A DNA stretch of 64,000 nucleotides from Actinokineospora enzanensis DSM 44649 (lineage in GTDB: Bacteria > Actinomycetota > Actinomycetes > Mycobacteriales > Pseudonocardiaceae), in the NCBI RefSeq assembly GCF_000374445.1, contig NZ_KB894438.1:1-64000 (forward strand). Direction: 5' to 3'. Numbering within the stretch: position 1 is the first letter of the stretch; each line of letters opens with the position of its first letter. A program made the position numbers and the translations under genes. Below, piece after piece: positions 32,214 to 43,286 of this stretch. The notes under the pieces were generated by a model, which was not told where the DNA came from, did not search any database, and saw only the letters and a program-made list of their open reading frames with translations.

Positions 32214-33094
32214 ACACCGAACAGGGCGGACCCGGCATCGAGGTCGCCGTCGTCACCGGACTCTCCGGCGCGGGCCGCAGCACCGCCGCCAAGTGCCTGG
32301 AGGACCTCGGCTGGTTCGTGGTGGACAACCTGCCGCCCGAGCTGATCTCCACCATGGTCGAGCTGGGCTCCCGGGCCCGCGGCGCGATCACCAAGGTCGC
32401 GGTGGTGATGGACGTGCGCAGCCGGGCCTTCACCGAGGACCTGTCGTCGATCATCAAGGACCTGGACGCGCGCGGCTACCGGCCCAGGGTGCTGTTCCTG
32501 GAGGCCACCACGGACGTGCTGGTGCGCCGGTTCGAGCACGTCCGGCGCGGCCACCCGATGCAGGGCGAGGGCAGGCTGATCGACGGCATCGGCGCCGAGC
32601 GTGACCTGCTGCGCCCGCTGCGCGAGGAGGCCGACCTGATCCTGGACACCTCCACGCTGTCCGTGCACCAGCTGCGCGCCAAGATCGAGGACGCGTTCGG
32701 CTCGGACGCGGCCGCCGCCACCCGGGTCACCGTGCTGTCCTTCGGCTACAAGTACGGCCTGCCGATGGACGCCGACCTGGTGATGGACGTGCGGTTCCTG
32801 CCCAACCCGTTCTGGATCCCGGAGCTGAAGGACCAGACCGGCCGGGACACCGACGTGCGCAACTACGTGCTCAGCCAGGAGGGCGCGGACGAGTTCCTGG
32901 ACCGCTACCACGAGCTGCTGCGGCTGATCGGCGCCGGTTACCGGCGCGAGGGCAAGCGGTACCTGACGCTGGCGGTCGGCTGCACCGGCGGCAAGCACCG
33001 CAGCGTGGCCATCTCCGAGGAGCTGTCCCGCAGGCTCGCCGACGAGGACGGGCTGGCGGTCAAGGTCGTGCACCGCGACCTGGGGCGCGAGTGA
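32210..33094 (+). CDS. rapZ: RapZ/YvcJ-family nucleotide-binding protein
   Basis: A P-loop protein related to RNase adapter RapZ, conserved with yvcK and whiA. Walker A is [20 protein letters not shown] (residues about 15-34) and [10 protein letters not shown] follows. The C-terminal domain has [28 protein letters not shown] and [18 protein letters not shown]. Length 294, typical. GTG start overlaps the uvrC stop by four bases and its own stop overlaps yvcK in the same way. In Gram-positives it binds ATP/GTP; its regulatory target in actinobacteria is not established. Confidence 0.95.
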   Translation: MNTEQGGPGIEVAVVTGLSGAGRSTAAKCLEDLGWFVVDNLPPELISTMVELGSRARGAITKVAVVMDVRSRAFTEDLSSIIKDLDARGYRPRVLFLEATTDVLVRRFEHVRRGHPMQGEGRLIDGIGAERDLLRPLREEADLILDTSTLSVHQLRAKIEDAFGSDAAAATRVTVLSFGYKYGLPMDADLVMDVRFLPNPFWIPELKDQTGRDTDVRNYVLSQEGADEFLDRYHELLRLIGAGYRREGKRYLTLAVGCTGGKHRSVAISEELSRRLADEDGLAVKVVHRDLGRE

Positions 33095-34074
33095 GCGAAC
33101 CCGAACCCGTACCGGTCAAGGCGGTCGCGCTCGGCGGCGGCCGCGGCCTGTTCGTCACGCTCAGCGCGCTGCGGCTGATCACCCCGGACGTCACCGCCGT
33201 GGTCACCGTGGCCGACGACGGCGGCTCCTCCGGCAGGCTGCGCCGCGAGCTCGGTCTGCTGCCGCCCGGCGACCTGCGCAAGGCATTGACCGCGCTCGCG
33301 GGCCCGGACGGCCCGTGGCGCGAGGTGTTCGAGCACCGGTTCGGCGGCACCGGCGCGCTTGCCGGGCACGCGGTCGGCAACCTGGTGCTGGCCGGGCTGC
33401 TGGAGGTGCTCGGCGACCCGGTCGAGGTGCTGGCCGAGGCGGCCCGGCTGCTCGGCGTCACCGGCCGGGTGCTGCCGATGTCCACCGAGCCGCTGGACAT
33501 CGAGGCCGACGTGACCGGCCTGGAGGAGGACCCGACCACGGTCCGCCGCATCCGCGGCCAGGTCGCCGTGGCCACGACTCCGGGGCACGTGCAACGGATC
33601 CGCCTGCATGGCGCGGGCCGCCCGGCCGTCCGACGGCTCGAACCGCCCACGGCCTGCCCGCAGGCAGTGGACGCGGTGCTGGGCGCGGACGTCGTGCTGC
33701 TCGGCCCCGGCTCCTGGTTCACCAGCGTGCTGCCGCACCTGTTGGTCCCCGAACTGCACGAGGCACTCGTGGCGACGGCCGCCGCCAGGGTCGTGGTGCT
33801 CAATCTCGTCCCCCAACCGGGCGAAACCGAGGGGTTCTCGCCGGAGCGCCACCTCGACGTACTCTGCGAGCACGCACCCCGGCTGCGGGTCGACGCGGTC
33901 ATCGCCGACGCCGACTCGGTGCCCACCCCGGACCGGCTCCGACGTGCGGCGTCGGCGCTGGGCGCGGACATGTGGCTGGACTCGGTCGGGTCGGCGCGGC
34001 GGCCGGGCAGGCACGACCCGGCGGCACTGGCGGCCGCCCTGCGCCGGGCGATCACCTCGGTGAGGGGACGCTGA
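33091..34074 (+). CDS. YvcK/CofD-like protein (gluconeogenesis factor family)
   Basis: A 327-residue CofD-fold protein with the N-terminal GGGRGLFVTLSALRLI and VTVADDGGSSGRLRRELGLL, then PGDLRKALTALA and the nucleotide-binding region LLGPGSWFTSVLPHLLVP. The B. subtilis homologue binds UDP-sugars and links carbon status to cell-wall synthesis. Start GTG in a GTGA overlap with rapZ. It is the third member of the uvrC-rapZ-yvcK-whiA unit, 90 bases before whiA. Confidence 0.93.
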   Translation: MSEPEPVPVKAVALGGGRGLFVTLSALRLITPDVTAVVTVADDGGSSGRLRRELGLLPPGDLRKALTALAGPDGPWREVFEHRFGGTGALAGHAVGNLVLAGLLEVLGDPVEVLAEAARLLGVTGRVLPMSTEPLDIEADVTGLEEDPTTVRRIRGQVAVATTPGHVQRIRLHGAGRPAVRRLEPPTACPQAVDAVLGADVVLLGPGSWFTSVLPHLLVPELHEALVATAAARVVVLNLVPQPGETEGFSPERHLDVLCEHAPRLRVDAVIADADSVPTPDRLRRAASALGADMWLDSVGSARRPGRHDPAALAAALRRAITSVRGR

Positions 34075-34164
34075 AGCCGCGCGGCCGACGTGATGGGATG
34101 TACCCCGCCCGCACCGGACGGGATCGACCCGCCCGCACCACCCGGGCCGGGAGAGGAGGACCCT

Positions 34165-35151
34165 GTGGCGATGACCGCCGCCGTGAAGGACGAGCTGAGC
34201 AGGCTGGCCGTGTCCAAGACCTGTTGCCGTCGCGCCGAGGTGTCCTCGCTGCTGCGCTTCGCGGGCGGGCTGCACATCGTCGCGGGCCGGGTCGTGGTGG
34301 AGGCCGAGCTGGATACCGGCTCGGCGGCGCGCAGGCTGCGCAAGGAGATCCACGAGCTGTACGGGCACCACGCGGACGTGCACGTGATCACCTCCGGCGG
34401 GCTGCGCAAGGGCACCAGGTACGTGGTGCGCGTGGTCAAGGACGGCGACGGCCTGGCCAGGCAGACCGGCCTGCTCGACCCGCGCGGCCGCCCGGTGCGC
34501 GGGCTGCCCGCGCCGGTGGTGTCCGGCGGGGTGTGCGACGCCGAGGCCGCCTGGCGCGGCGCGTTCCTGGCGCACGGCTCGCTCACCGAGCCCGGCCGCT
34601 CGTCCTCGCTGGAGATCACCTGCCCCGGACCGGAGGCCGCGCTGGCCATCGTCGGCGCCGCCCGGCGGATGGGCATCCAGGCCAAGTCCCGCGAGGTGCG
34701 CGGCGCCGACCGGGTGGTGGTCCGCGACGGTGACGCCATCGGCGCGCTGCTGACCCGCCTTGGCGCGCACGCCAGCGTGCTCAACTGGGAGGAACGGCGG
34801 ATGCGGCGCGAGGTCCGCGCCACCGCCAACCGGCTGGCCAACTTCGACGACGCGAACCTGCGCCGCTCCGCGCGCGCCGCGGTGGCCGCGGCCGCCCGGG
34901 TGCAGCGGGCGATGGAGATACTCGGCCCGGACGCGCCAGAGCACCTGACCGCGGCGGGGGAGCTGCGGCTGAAGAACAAGCAGGCCTCGCTGGAGGAGCT
35001 GGGCCAGCTGTCGGACCCGCCGATGACCAAGGACGCGGTCGCGGGCCGCATCCGCAGACTCCTGGCCATGGCCGACAAACGCGCCAAGGACATGGGCCTG
35101 CCCGACACCGAATCCGCCGTCACCCCGGACATGCTCGAAGCGGATGCGTGA
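34165..35151 (+). CDS. whiA: Sporulation/cell-division regulator WhiA
   Basis: A DNA-binding regulator needed for sporulation septation in Streptomyces. The N-terminal LAGLIDADG-like domain (about 1-220) starts [20 protein letters not shown] and includes [20 protein letters not shown] and [13 protein letters not shown]. The C-terminal helix-turn-helix is [20 protein letters not shown] then [14 protein letters not shown] at 34165 (VAMTAAV) after GAGGAGGA is chosen over an upstream ATG that adds Pro-rich residues. Length 328. About 525 bases separate it from gap. Confidence 0.96.
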   Translation: MAMTAAVKDELSRLAVSKTCCRRAEVSSLLRFAGGLHIVAGRVVVEAELDTGSAARRLRKEIHELYGHHADVHVITSGGLRKGTRYVVRVVKDGDGLARQTGLLDPRGRPVRGLPAPVVSGGVCDAEAAWRGAFLAHGSLTEPGRSSSLEITCPGPEAALAIVGAARRMGIQAKSREVRGADRVVVRDGDAIGALLTRLGAHASVLNWEERRMRREVRATANRLANFDDANLRRSARAAVAAAARVQRAMEILGPDAPEHLTAAGELRLKNKQASLEELGQLSDPPMTKDAVAGRIRRLLAMADKRAKDMGLPDTESAVTPDMLEADA

Positions 35152-36682
<1,531 letters not shown>

Positions 36683-36716
36683 GGCCCGGGGAACAGGGCC
36701 GGTACAGGGAAACCCC

Positions 36717-37916
36717 GTGAAGACTCTCGACGACCTGATCGCCGAGGGCGTGACGGGTCGGCGCGTACTGGTGCGCGCCGACCTCAACGTCCCGCTCGAC
36801 GGCGCGACCATCACCGACGACGGCCGGGTCCGCGCGTCGCTGCCCACGATCACCCGGCTCGCCGAGGCGGGCGCCCGGGTCGTGGTGGCCGCGCACCTTG
36901 GCCGCCCCAAGGGCGCCCCGGAGGCCAAGTACTCCCTCGCCCCGGTCGCCGCGCGGCTGTCCGAGCTGCTCGGCCGGGAGGTGCCGCTGGCCGCCGACCT
37001 GGTCGGTGACTCGGCGAAGGCCACCGTGGCCGGGCTGGCCGACGGCGGCGTGGCGCTGCTGGAGAACGTGCGCTTCGACGCCCGCGAGACCTCGAAGGAC
37101 GCCGCCGAGCGCGGCGCGCTGGCCGACGAGCTGGCCGCGCTGGCCGACGCGTTCGTCTCCGACGGTTTCGGCGTGGTGCACCGCAAGCAGGCCTCGGTCT
37201 ACGACGTGGCCACCCGGCTGCCCGCCTACGCGGGCGGGCTGGTGCTCGCCGAGGTCGAGGTGCTGCGCAGGCTGACCACCGACCCGGCCCGCCCGTACGT
37301 GGTGGCGCTGGGCGGCTCGAAGGTGTCCGACAAGCTGGCGGTGATCGAGTCGCTGCTGCCCAAGGTCGACGCGCTGCTGGTCGGCGGGGGCATGTGCTTC
37401 ACGTTCCTGGCCGCCGAGGGGCACGGCGTCGGCGACTCGCTGCTGGAAGCCGACATGATCGACACCTGCAAGCGGCTGCTGGCCGAGAACCCGGGCAAGA
37501 TCGCCCTGCCGGAGGACGTCGTCATCGCCGACGACTTCTCCGCCGAGGCGAACACGTCCACGGTCCTGGCGGCGCAGATCCGTGAGGGCTGGAAGGGTCT
37601 GGACATCGGCCCGATCACGGTCGAGCGCTACGCCGACGTGCTCAAGGCGGCGGGCACGGTCTTCTGGAACGGCCCGATGGGCGTGTTCGAGCTGGCCCCG
37701 TTCGCCGAGGGCACCCGCGGCGTGGCCGCGGCGATCGTGGACTCGTCCGCGTTCTCCGTGGTCGGCGGCGGCGACTCGGCGGCGGCCGTGCGGCTGCTCG
37801 GCCTGCCCGAGGACGGCTTCTCGCACATCTCGACCGGCGGCGGCGCGTCCCTGGAGTTCCTTGAGGGCAAGGACCTCCCCGGCGTCACCGTCCTCGACAC
37901 CGCGCGGGAGGGCTGA
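36717..37916 (+). CDS. pgk: Phosphoglycerate kinase
   Basis: Transfers phosphate from 1,3-bisphosphoglycerate to ADP. The N-domain substrate site is [13 protein letters not shown] and HLGRPKG; hinge and C-domain show [29 protein letters not shown] and the nucleotide loop [12 protein letters not shown] with [15 protein letters not shown]. Length 399. GTG start. tpiA begins three bases after its stop. Confidence 0.98.
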   Translation: MKTLDDLIAEGVTGRRVLVRADLNVPLDGATITDDGRVRASLPTITRLAEAGARVVVAAHLGRPKGAPEAKYSLAPVAARLSELLGREVPLAADLVGDSAKATVAGLADGGVALLENVRFDARETSKDAAERGALADELAALADAFVSDGFGVVHRKQASVYDVATRLPAYAGGLVLAEVEVLRRLTTDPARPYVVALGGSKVSDKLAVIESLLPKVDALLVGGGMCFTFLAAEGHGVGDSLLEADMIDTCKRLLAENPGKIALPEDVVIADDFSAEANTSTVLAAQIREGWKGLDIGPITVERYADVLKAAGTVFWNGPMGVFELAPFAEGTRGVAAAIVDSSAFSVVGGGDSAAAVRLLGLPEDGFSHISTGGGASLEFLEGKDLPGVTVLDTAREG

Positions 37917-37919
37917 CCC

Positions 37920-38705
<786 letters not shown>

Positions 38706-38725
38706 CCGCGTTTCCGCTGGTGGAG

Positions 38726-38752
38726 GCGCCGGAGAGATATTCTCTCCGGCGC
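38726..38752 (+). terminator. tpiA terminator
   Basis: Perfect 12-bp stem (GCGCCGGAGAGA and TCTCTCCGGCGC) with a 3-nt loop and a short TTT, 21 bases after the tpiA stop. It closes gap-pgk-tpiA. Confidence 0.85.
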
Positions 38753-38925
38753 TTTCGCGGATAATCGGCCGGGTGCTGATCATGCGAATGCACGTGCGGA
38801 CGCGATCATCGCCCGCGATGCCGGTAAAACCGGTAACCGACCCGGCACGCCAAGTCGGGCCGGTGGTCGAACCGGCCAACATCACCAGGTAATCTGAGGC
38901 CTCAACCGACGACCGCGAGGACCAC

Positions 38926-39159
38926 ATGATTCTGACCCTGCAGATCGCTCTGATCGTGACCAGCCTTCTGCTGATCCTGTTGGTGCTGCTGCACCGGGGC
39001 CGTGGTGGCGGCCTGTCCTCGCTGTTCGGCGGCGGTATGCAGTCCAGCCTGTCCGGCTCCAGCGTGGTCGAGAAGAACCTCGACCGGGTCACGCTGTTCG
39101 TCGGCGCGATCTGGCTCATCTGCGTCGTCGGCCTCGGGCTGATGGCGAAGATCGGTTGA
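38926..39159 (+). CDS. secG: Preprotein translocase subunit SecG
   Basis: A 77-residue membrane protein of the SecYEG channel. It has two hydrophobic helices (LQIALIVTSLLLILLVLLHR and VTLFVGAIWLICVVGLGLM) flanking the cytoplasmic Gly-rich loop RGRGGGLSSLFGGGMQ, the SecG signature. Position after tpiA is conserved in actinobacteria. ATG start; a separate promoter is likely because of the terminator upstream. Confidence 0.95.
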   Translation: MILTLQIALIVTSLLLILLVLLHRGRGGGLSSLFGGGMQSSLSGSSVVEKNLDRVTLFVGAIWLICVVGLGLMAKIG

Positions 39160-39242
39160 CGTGCGCGCTCGTCGTGCGCCTGAACGACAAGGACGACGCG
39201 GCGCCGACCGCGTCGAACCACGTGGTGGGGGTGTGAACATCG

Positions 39243-39584
39243 ATGGCCGGTGGTAACGCGATCCGGGGTACCCGGGTCGGTGCTGGTCCCATGGGAGAGT
39301 CCGAGCGCGGCGAGTCCGCGCCGCGCCAGCGGGTGTCCTACTGGTGCGCCAACGGGCACGAGTCGCGCCCGTCCTTCGCGCTGGACGCGGAGAAGCCCGA
39401 GTCCTGGGACTGCCCGCGCTGCGGTCTCCCGGCGGGCCTGGACGAGCAGGCGCCGCCGAAGGCGCCGCGCAACGAGCCGTACAAGACCCACCTCGCCTAC
39501 GTGAAGGAGCGCCGCTCCGACGCCGACGGCGAGGCCATCCTGGCCGAGGCCCTGGCCAAGCTCCGCGCCAAGCGCGAGGGCTGA
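39243..39584 (+). CDS. rbpA: RNA polymerase-binding protein RbpA
   Basis: An actinobacteria-specific activator that binds RNA polymerase and group 1/2 sigma factors. The 113-residue sequence has the N-terminal MAGGNAIRGTRVGAGPMGE, the zinc-type core YWCANGHESRPSFALD with WDCPRCGLPAG (Cys/His ligands), the basic linker and the sigma-interacting C-terminus KTHLAYVKERRSDADGEAIL. It lies behind secG, as commonly seen. Confidence 0.97.
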   Translation: MAGGNAIRGTRVGAGPMGESERGESAPRQRVSYWCANGHESRPSFALDAEKPESWDCPRCGLPAGLDEQAPPKAPRNEPYKTHLAYVKERRSDADGEAILAEALAKLRAKREG

Positions 39585-39608
39585 GCCCGCCGCGGCCGAC
39601 CCCGGCGC

Positions 39609-39636
39609 CACCCGCGTTCCCGAGGGGACGCGGGTG
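39609..39636. terminator. Terminator between convergent rbpA and MCP genes
   Basis: A 12-bp stem with one G-U pair (39609-39620 and 39625-39636) and a CGAG tetraloop, 24 bases after rbpA. It probably acts in both directions. Confidence 0.75.
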
Positions 39637-39715
39637 TTCGCACGGTCCCGGCTGTCCGGCGGCGTTGGTGTCCTCGGTGACACTGGGTCACCGCGCCCGC
39701 CGGCGAGCGCTCTCG

Positions 39716-41329
39716 TCAGTAGCGGAACTCGCTGATCAGCGTGCGCAGGTCCGCGGCGGCGCCGCTGAGGGTCGCCGCGGTGCGCTGGGCGGCGGAGGCG
39801 GCGGCGCTGGTGTCCTCGGTGGCGCGGGCCAGGCCCGCGATGCCGGAGCCGATCTGCACCACCGAGCCCGCCGTCTCGCGCACGTTGCGGCTCATCTCGC
39901 CGGTGGTGGCCGTCTGCTCCTCGACCGCGGCTGCGATGACCGTCTGGGTGTCGCAGATGGAGCCGACGACCGAGGCGATCTGGTGGATGGCCGCGGTGGC
40001 GTCCGCGCTGCCCGCCTCGATGGCCTTGATCCGGTTGGTGATGTCCTCGGTGGCCGTGGCCGTCTGCTGGGCCAGCTCCTTGACCTCGCCCGCCACCACC
40101 GCGAAGCCGCGGCCCGCGGCGCCCGCGCGGGCGGCCTCGATGGTCGCGTTGAGCGCCAGCAGGTTGGTCTGCTCGGCGATCGAGCTGATCAGCTTCACCA
40201 CCGTGCCGATCTCCGCGGTGGCCTCGCCGAGGGCGGCGACCGCGGCGTTGGCCACCTCGGTGTCCCGCACGCCCTCGCCCGCCACGTCGGCGGCCCGGCT
40301 GGCGTTCTGGGTGATCTCGTCGATGGCGGCGCGCATCTGCTCGGCCGCCCCGGACATCGCGGTGACCATGGCCGAGACCTCCTCGGCGGTGCCGTTGATG
40401 GTGGACGCCTCGGCACTGGTGTCGCCCGCCGTCTCGGCCAGCTTGCCGCTGACCTCGCTCAGCTCGCGCGAGGCGCCCGCTACCTCCTGGGCCCGGTCGG
40501 CCACCCGGCTGATCAGCTCCTGGGTGCGCTCGGCCAGCCGGTTGAAGCCCGCCGCCACCGTGCCCAGCTCGTCCCCGCGGTCGGCGGGCACCCGGCGGGT
40601 CAGGTCGCCTGCCGCGATATCGGTCAGGCCCGCGCTCAGCGCGCGCAGCGGGCGGGTGATGGAACGGACCAGCAGCAGGGTCAGCACCGCGCCAAGCGCG
40701 AACGCGGCGATGGCCAGCACCAGGGTGGTCAACTGGCCGCTGTCGGCGCGCTCCCGCGCCAGGTCGGTGGCGGCGCGCGCCTCCACCTGGGTGTCGTTCA
40801 CCAGGTTGTCGATCTGCGCGGCGATCTTGTTGAACAGGGCGATCTCGTCCACCGCGACCAACTGGTTGGCCGCGTCGATGGTCTGCGGCGTGCCGGTCCG
40901 GTACTCGCCGATGATCGTCCCGTCCAGCTTCATGAACTCGTCGAACTGGGCGCCGATCTCGGTGGCGTAGTTCGCCTGGTCACCGTCCAGGCTGAAGGCC
41001 TCCAGAGTGGCCAGCTCGGCGCGGAAGGCGTCGGAGGACTTGAGGAAGGCCGCGCGCGCCGATGCGGTGTCGGCGGTGGCGCCCTGGACACCGCGCTGCA
41101 CGTCGAACGCATACGCGGTCTGCCAGCCGTTGAAGTCGGCGGAGCGGAACTTGACCTGCATGGCGAGCTGGGTGAGCTCTCGCGAGCGGGAGATCTGGTC
41201 GGCCGAGTCGCGCTCGCGGGACATGCTGGACACCGCGACCACGGCCAGCGCGCAGAGCAGCACCAGCAGTACCGCCATCGAGGCGCCCACTCGCGCGCCG
41301 ACCCGGAGATCCCTGATTCGCCTCAGCAT
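39716..41329 (-). CDS. Methyl-accepting chemotaxis protein
   Basis: A 537-residue transmembrane chemoreceptor. First membrane helix about 13-33 ([18 protein letters not shown]), extracytoplasmic four-helix-type sensor about 35-175, second helix about 178-200 ([20 protein letters not shown]), HAMP domain about 200-255, and the methyl-accepting signalling domain to the end. The hairpin tip reads [20 protein letters not shown] then [19 protein letters not shown] at 41329 places the membrane helix correctly. No CheA, CheW or CheY gene is near it, so the receptor is orphan in this window. Ligand unknown. Confidence 0.95.
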   Translation of the reverse strand: MLRRIRDLRVGARVGASMAVLLVLLCALAVVAVSSMSRERDSADQISRSRELTQLAMQVKFRSADFNGWQTAYAFDVQRGVQGATADTASARAAFLKSSDAFRAELATLEAFSLDGDQANYATEIGAQFDEFMKLDGTIIGEYRTGTPQTIDAANQLVAVDEIALFNKIAAQIDNLVNDTQVEARAATDLARERADSGQLTTLVLAIAAFALGAVLTLLLVRSITRPLRALSAGLTDIAAGDLTRRVPADRGDELGTVAAGFNRLAERTQELISRVADRAQEVAGASRELSEVSGKLAETAGDTSAEASTINGTAEEVSAMVTAMSGAAEQMRAAIDEITQNASRAADVAGEGVRDTEVANAAVAALGEATAEIGTVVKLISSIAEQTNLLALNATIEAARAGAAGRGFAVVAGEVKELAQQTATATEDITNRIKAIEAGSADATAAIHQIASVVGSICDTQTVIAAAVEEQTATTGEMSRNVRETAGSVVQIGSGIAGLARATEDTSAAASAAQRTAATLSGAAADLRTLISEFRY

Positions 41330-41480
41330 CCGACACCATTCCCGTCCGCGGTCGGTGATGTACGCCACCTCGGGCTTCGACGCGGCTTGAGTTGAACCTG
41401 CGGCTTCCGGGCGAGGTCAGCCATGTATGGGGCGGAGAATCACCCGGCTGTGTTAATTGGCCTCGGCTTCGCCGAGGCGG
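41330..41480. other. MCP upstream region with a small hairpin
   Basis: About 150 bases upstream of the chemoreceptor start. It should contain its promoter, but no clear -35/-10 pair was found. A hairpin CCTCGGC-TTC-GCCGAGG lies at 41461-41477 next to the large inverted repeat that follows. Confidence 0.4.
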
Positions 41481-41572
41481 CGGGATCGCCTTTAGCCGGT
41501 CTCTTCCCACCCGATCCCACTCGGCCCTGGGGGCCTCCTGGGATCGGGTGGGAAGAGACCGGCGCGATCCCG
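41481..41572. repeat. Very long intergenic inverted repeat
   Basis: A perfect 25-bp inverted repeat (41495-41519 and 41539-41563, loop 19 nt) is extended by a 9-bp outer stem (CGGGATCGC 41481-41489 and GCGATCCCG 41564-41572) with a 5-nt bulge. It lies between the histidine-kinase stop and the chemoreceptor start, both on the minus strand. It may end the kinase transcript, or be a remnant of a small palindromic mobile repeat. Confidence 0.85.
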
Positions 41573-41574
41573 CG

Positions 41575-41754
41575 TGGTGGTCCAGTTAGGGGCGGCTGAG
41601 TTAGGGGTGGCTGGTTTGGGGTGGTCGGGTTTGGGGTGGCTGGGGTGGGGGTGGTCGAGGTGGGGGGTGTGAGGTGGAGAGGGGGGATGGAGGTAGAGGG
41701 GGGAGGGCGTGGTGGAGAGCAAGGGGGGCGGGAGGCGTGAAGGAGGGAAGGAGG
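41575..41754. repeat. G-rich tract with imperfect 14-15-nt tandem repeats
   Basis: The plus strand is almost free of C (one C in 41641-41700) and full of GGGG runs. From about 41586 to 41660 a unit close to TTTGGGGTGGCTGG repeats about five times. On the kinase transcript (minus strand) this is a C-rich, G-poor 3' tail right after the stop codon, resembling a Rho-loading region in front of the long hairpin. G-quadruplex formation on the plus strand is possible. Confidence 0.6.
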
Positions 41755-42954
41755 CTAGCGGGGGAGGGGGTAGCTGGCGCGGACTGAGAAGCCGCCTTCT
41801 GAGGTGGGGCCTGCTTGGAGGCTGCCGCCTAGGAGGCCTGCACGTTCCCTTAGTCCTAGGAGGCCGTGGCCGCCGGAGGGGAGGTTGCGTGGTTGCCGTA
41901 GGCGGGGTGGGTCGTTGTGGACCTCGATGACCAGGGTGCCGTCGGCGGCTTGGACGCGGACCGAGGTGGGGGAGCCTGCGGCGTGTTTGCGGACGTTGGT
42001 CAGTGCTTCCTGGACGGTGCGGTAGGCGGCGCGGGAGATCGGGCCGGGGAGGTCCAGGGGGCAGGCGTCCATGGCCAGGTGGACCTCGTCGCCGTCGACC
42101 AGGTCGGCGATGTGTTCCAGGCCGGGTTGGGTGTCCTCGTCGTCCACGCCGGACCGCAGTACGCCGACCAGCTCGCGTAGCTCTTCCAGGGTCTTGGTGC
42201 TCAGGGCGCGGATGGTCTCGGCGGCCTGGCGGGTGGCCTCCGGGTCGGCCAGGTCGACCTGCATGGCGCCCGCCTGCATGGCGATCAGGGTGACCTGGTG
42301 GGAGACCACGTCGTGCATCTCCCTGGCCAGTTTGGCCCGCTCGGCGGAGCGGACGGTGGCCGCGTAGAGCCGTTTCTCCCGTTCGCGGCTGCGGGCCAGC
42401 TCGCGGATGCGGGCGGCGAGCTCCTGCCGCATGGTGATGAGCATCCCGATGGTCATCGGCATCCCGGCGACGGCGACCCCGTAGATCGCGTCCAGGACGT
42501 GTTCCTCCCAGGTCTGCGCCAGGAAGTCCGACCACGGCCACAGCACCGCCCGGCTCAGCGCCACCAGCAGCGCGGCGGTGATCGTGCGCCAACCCAGCAT
42601 CCGGCGCCTGGCCAGGGTGCCCAGCGCGATCATCGCGGCCAGCTGCGCCCAGCCAGCGAAGAAGCCGGGGATGGTGACCAGCACCGCGACGAACGGCAGG
42701 TGCCTGCGCAGCAGCATGGCGGGCAGCGCCAGCCAGGACAGGTAGATCGAGTAGCCGGGCACGTGCTCGGGCACCACCAGCCACACGTCCAGCGTCGCCA
42801 CCACGAGCGCCAGCACGTCCGAGCCGATCTCCCGGAACCGCCGGTGCGCCCACAGCGCGGCCAGCGCGCGCGGCAGCCGCACCCGGGACGGCCGGGGCGG
42901 GTGCACCGGCCGGGCCGGGACCACCGCGTCCGGGGTGAGCATGGGCGTGGCCAC
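41755..42954 (-). CDS. NarL-type sensor histidine kinase
   Basis: A 399-residue two-component kinase. Five or so membrane helices occupy about residues 45-175 (VLALVVATLDVWLVV, YLSWLALPAMLL, FVAVLVTIPGFFAGW, TAALLVALSRAVLW, VAVAGMPMTIGMLI). The HisKA_3 dimerisation motif is LAREMHDVVSHQVTLIAMQ (His near 213). The ATPase domain shows VQEALTNVRKHA (N box) and GGHGLLGLRERAGLLGGSL (G box). GTG at 42954 behind GGAGG is chosen. No response regulator gene adjoins it, which is unusual for this family. The signal is unknown. Confidence 0.92.
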   Translation of the reverse strand: MATPMLTPDAVVPARPVHPPRPSRVRLPRALAALWAHRRFREIGSDVLALVVATLDVWLVVPEHVPGYSIYLSWLALPAMLLRRHLPFVAVLVTIPGFFAGWAQLAAMIALGTLARRRMLGWRTITAALLVALSRAVLWPWSDFLAQTWEEHVLDAIYGVAVAGMPMTIGMLITMRQELAARIRELARSREREKRLYAATVRSAERAKLAREMHDVVSHQVTLIAMQAGAMQVDLADPEATRQAAETIRALSTKTLEELRELVGVLRSGVDDEDTQPGLEHIADLVDGDEVHLAMDACPLDLPGPISRAAYRTVQEALTNVRKHAAGSPTSVRVQAADGTLVIEVHNDPPRLRQPRNLPSGGHGLLGLRERAGLLGGSLQAGPTSEGGFSVRASYPLPR

Positions 42955-43286
42955 GGTGCCACCTCCTTCGCGGGGGACCGGGGGACCGATCTCGACCTGG
43001 TCGTGCGCTCCCGATCGGCGGACCGGGACCGGCGCACGGGTTGTAGCATTCTCCCGGTCGCGGGCCGGGCCGCGCGGGCGCAGTGGCATGGAACGGCCTT
43101 CCCGCCGCGGCGGCTCGGAGTCGGGGTGGCCGCCGGTTCCCGAGGGTGACCGGACGACCCGGCAGCGTTGTCGGCTGTCGACCTCCATCAACCCAGACAA
43201 CGCCGGTGCCCGGACGCGACCCGGGCAACAACATTGCTGGAGCAAACGGACCGGCCCCGTTCGGAGCACCGAGAGGAAGCACGCCG
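42955..43286. promoter_or_regulatory. Divergent histidine kinase / pabAB upstream region
   Basis: About 330 bases hold the promoters for both directions. No convincing -35/-10 pair or operator was recognised. If aminodeoxychorismate synthase starts at the GTG at 43206, the last 80 bases are coding. Confidence 0.35.
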
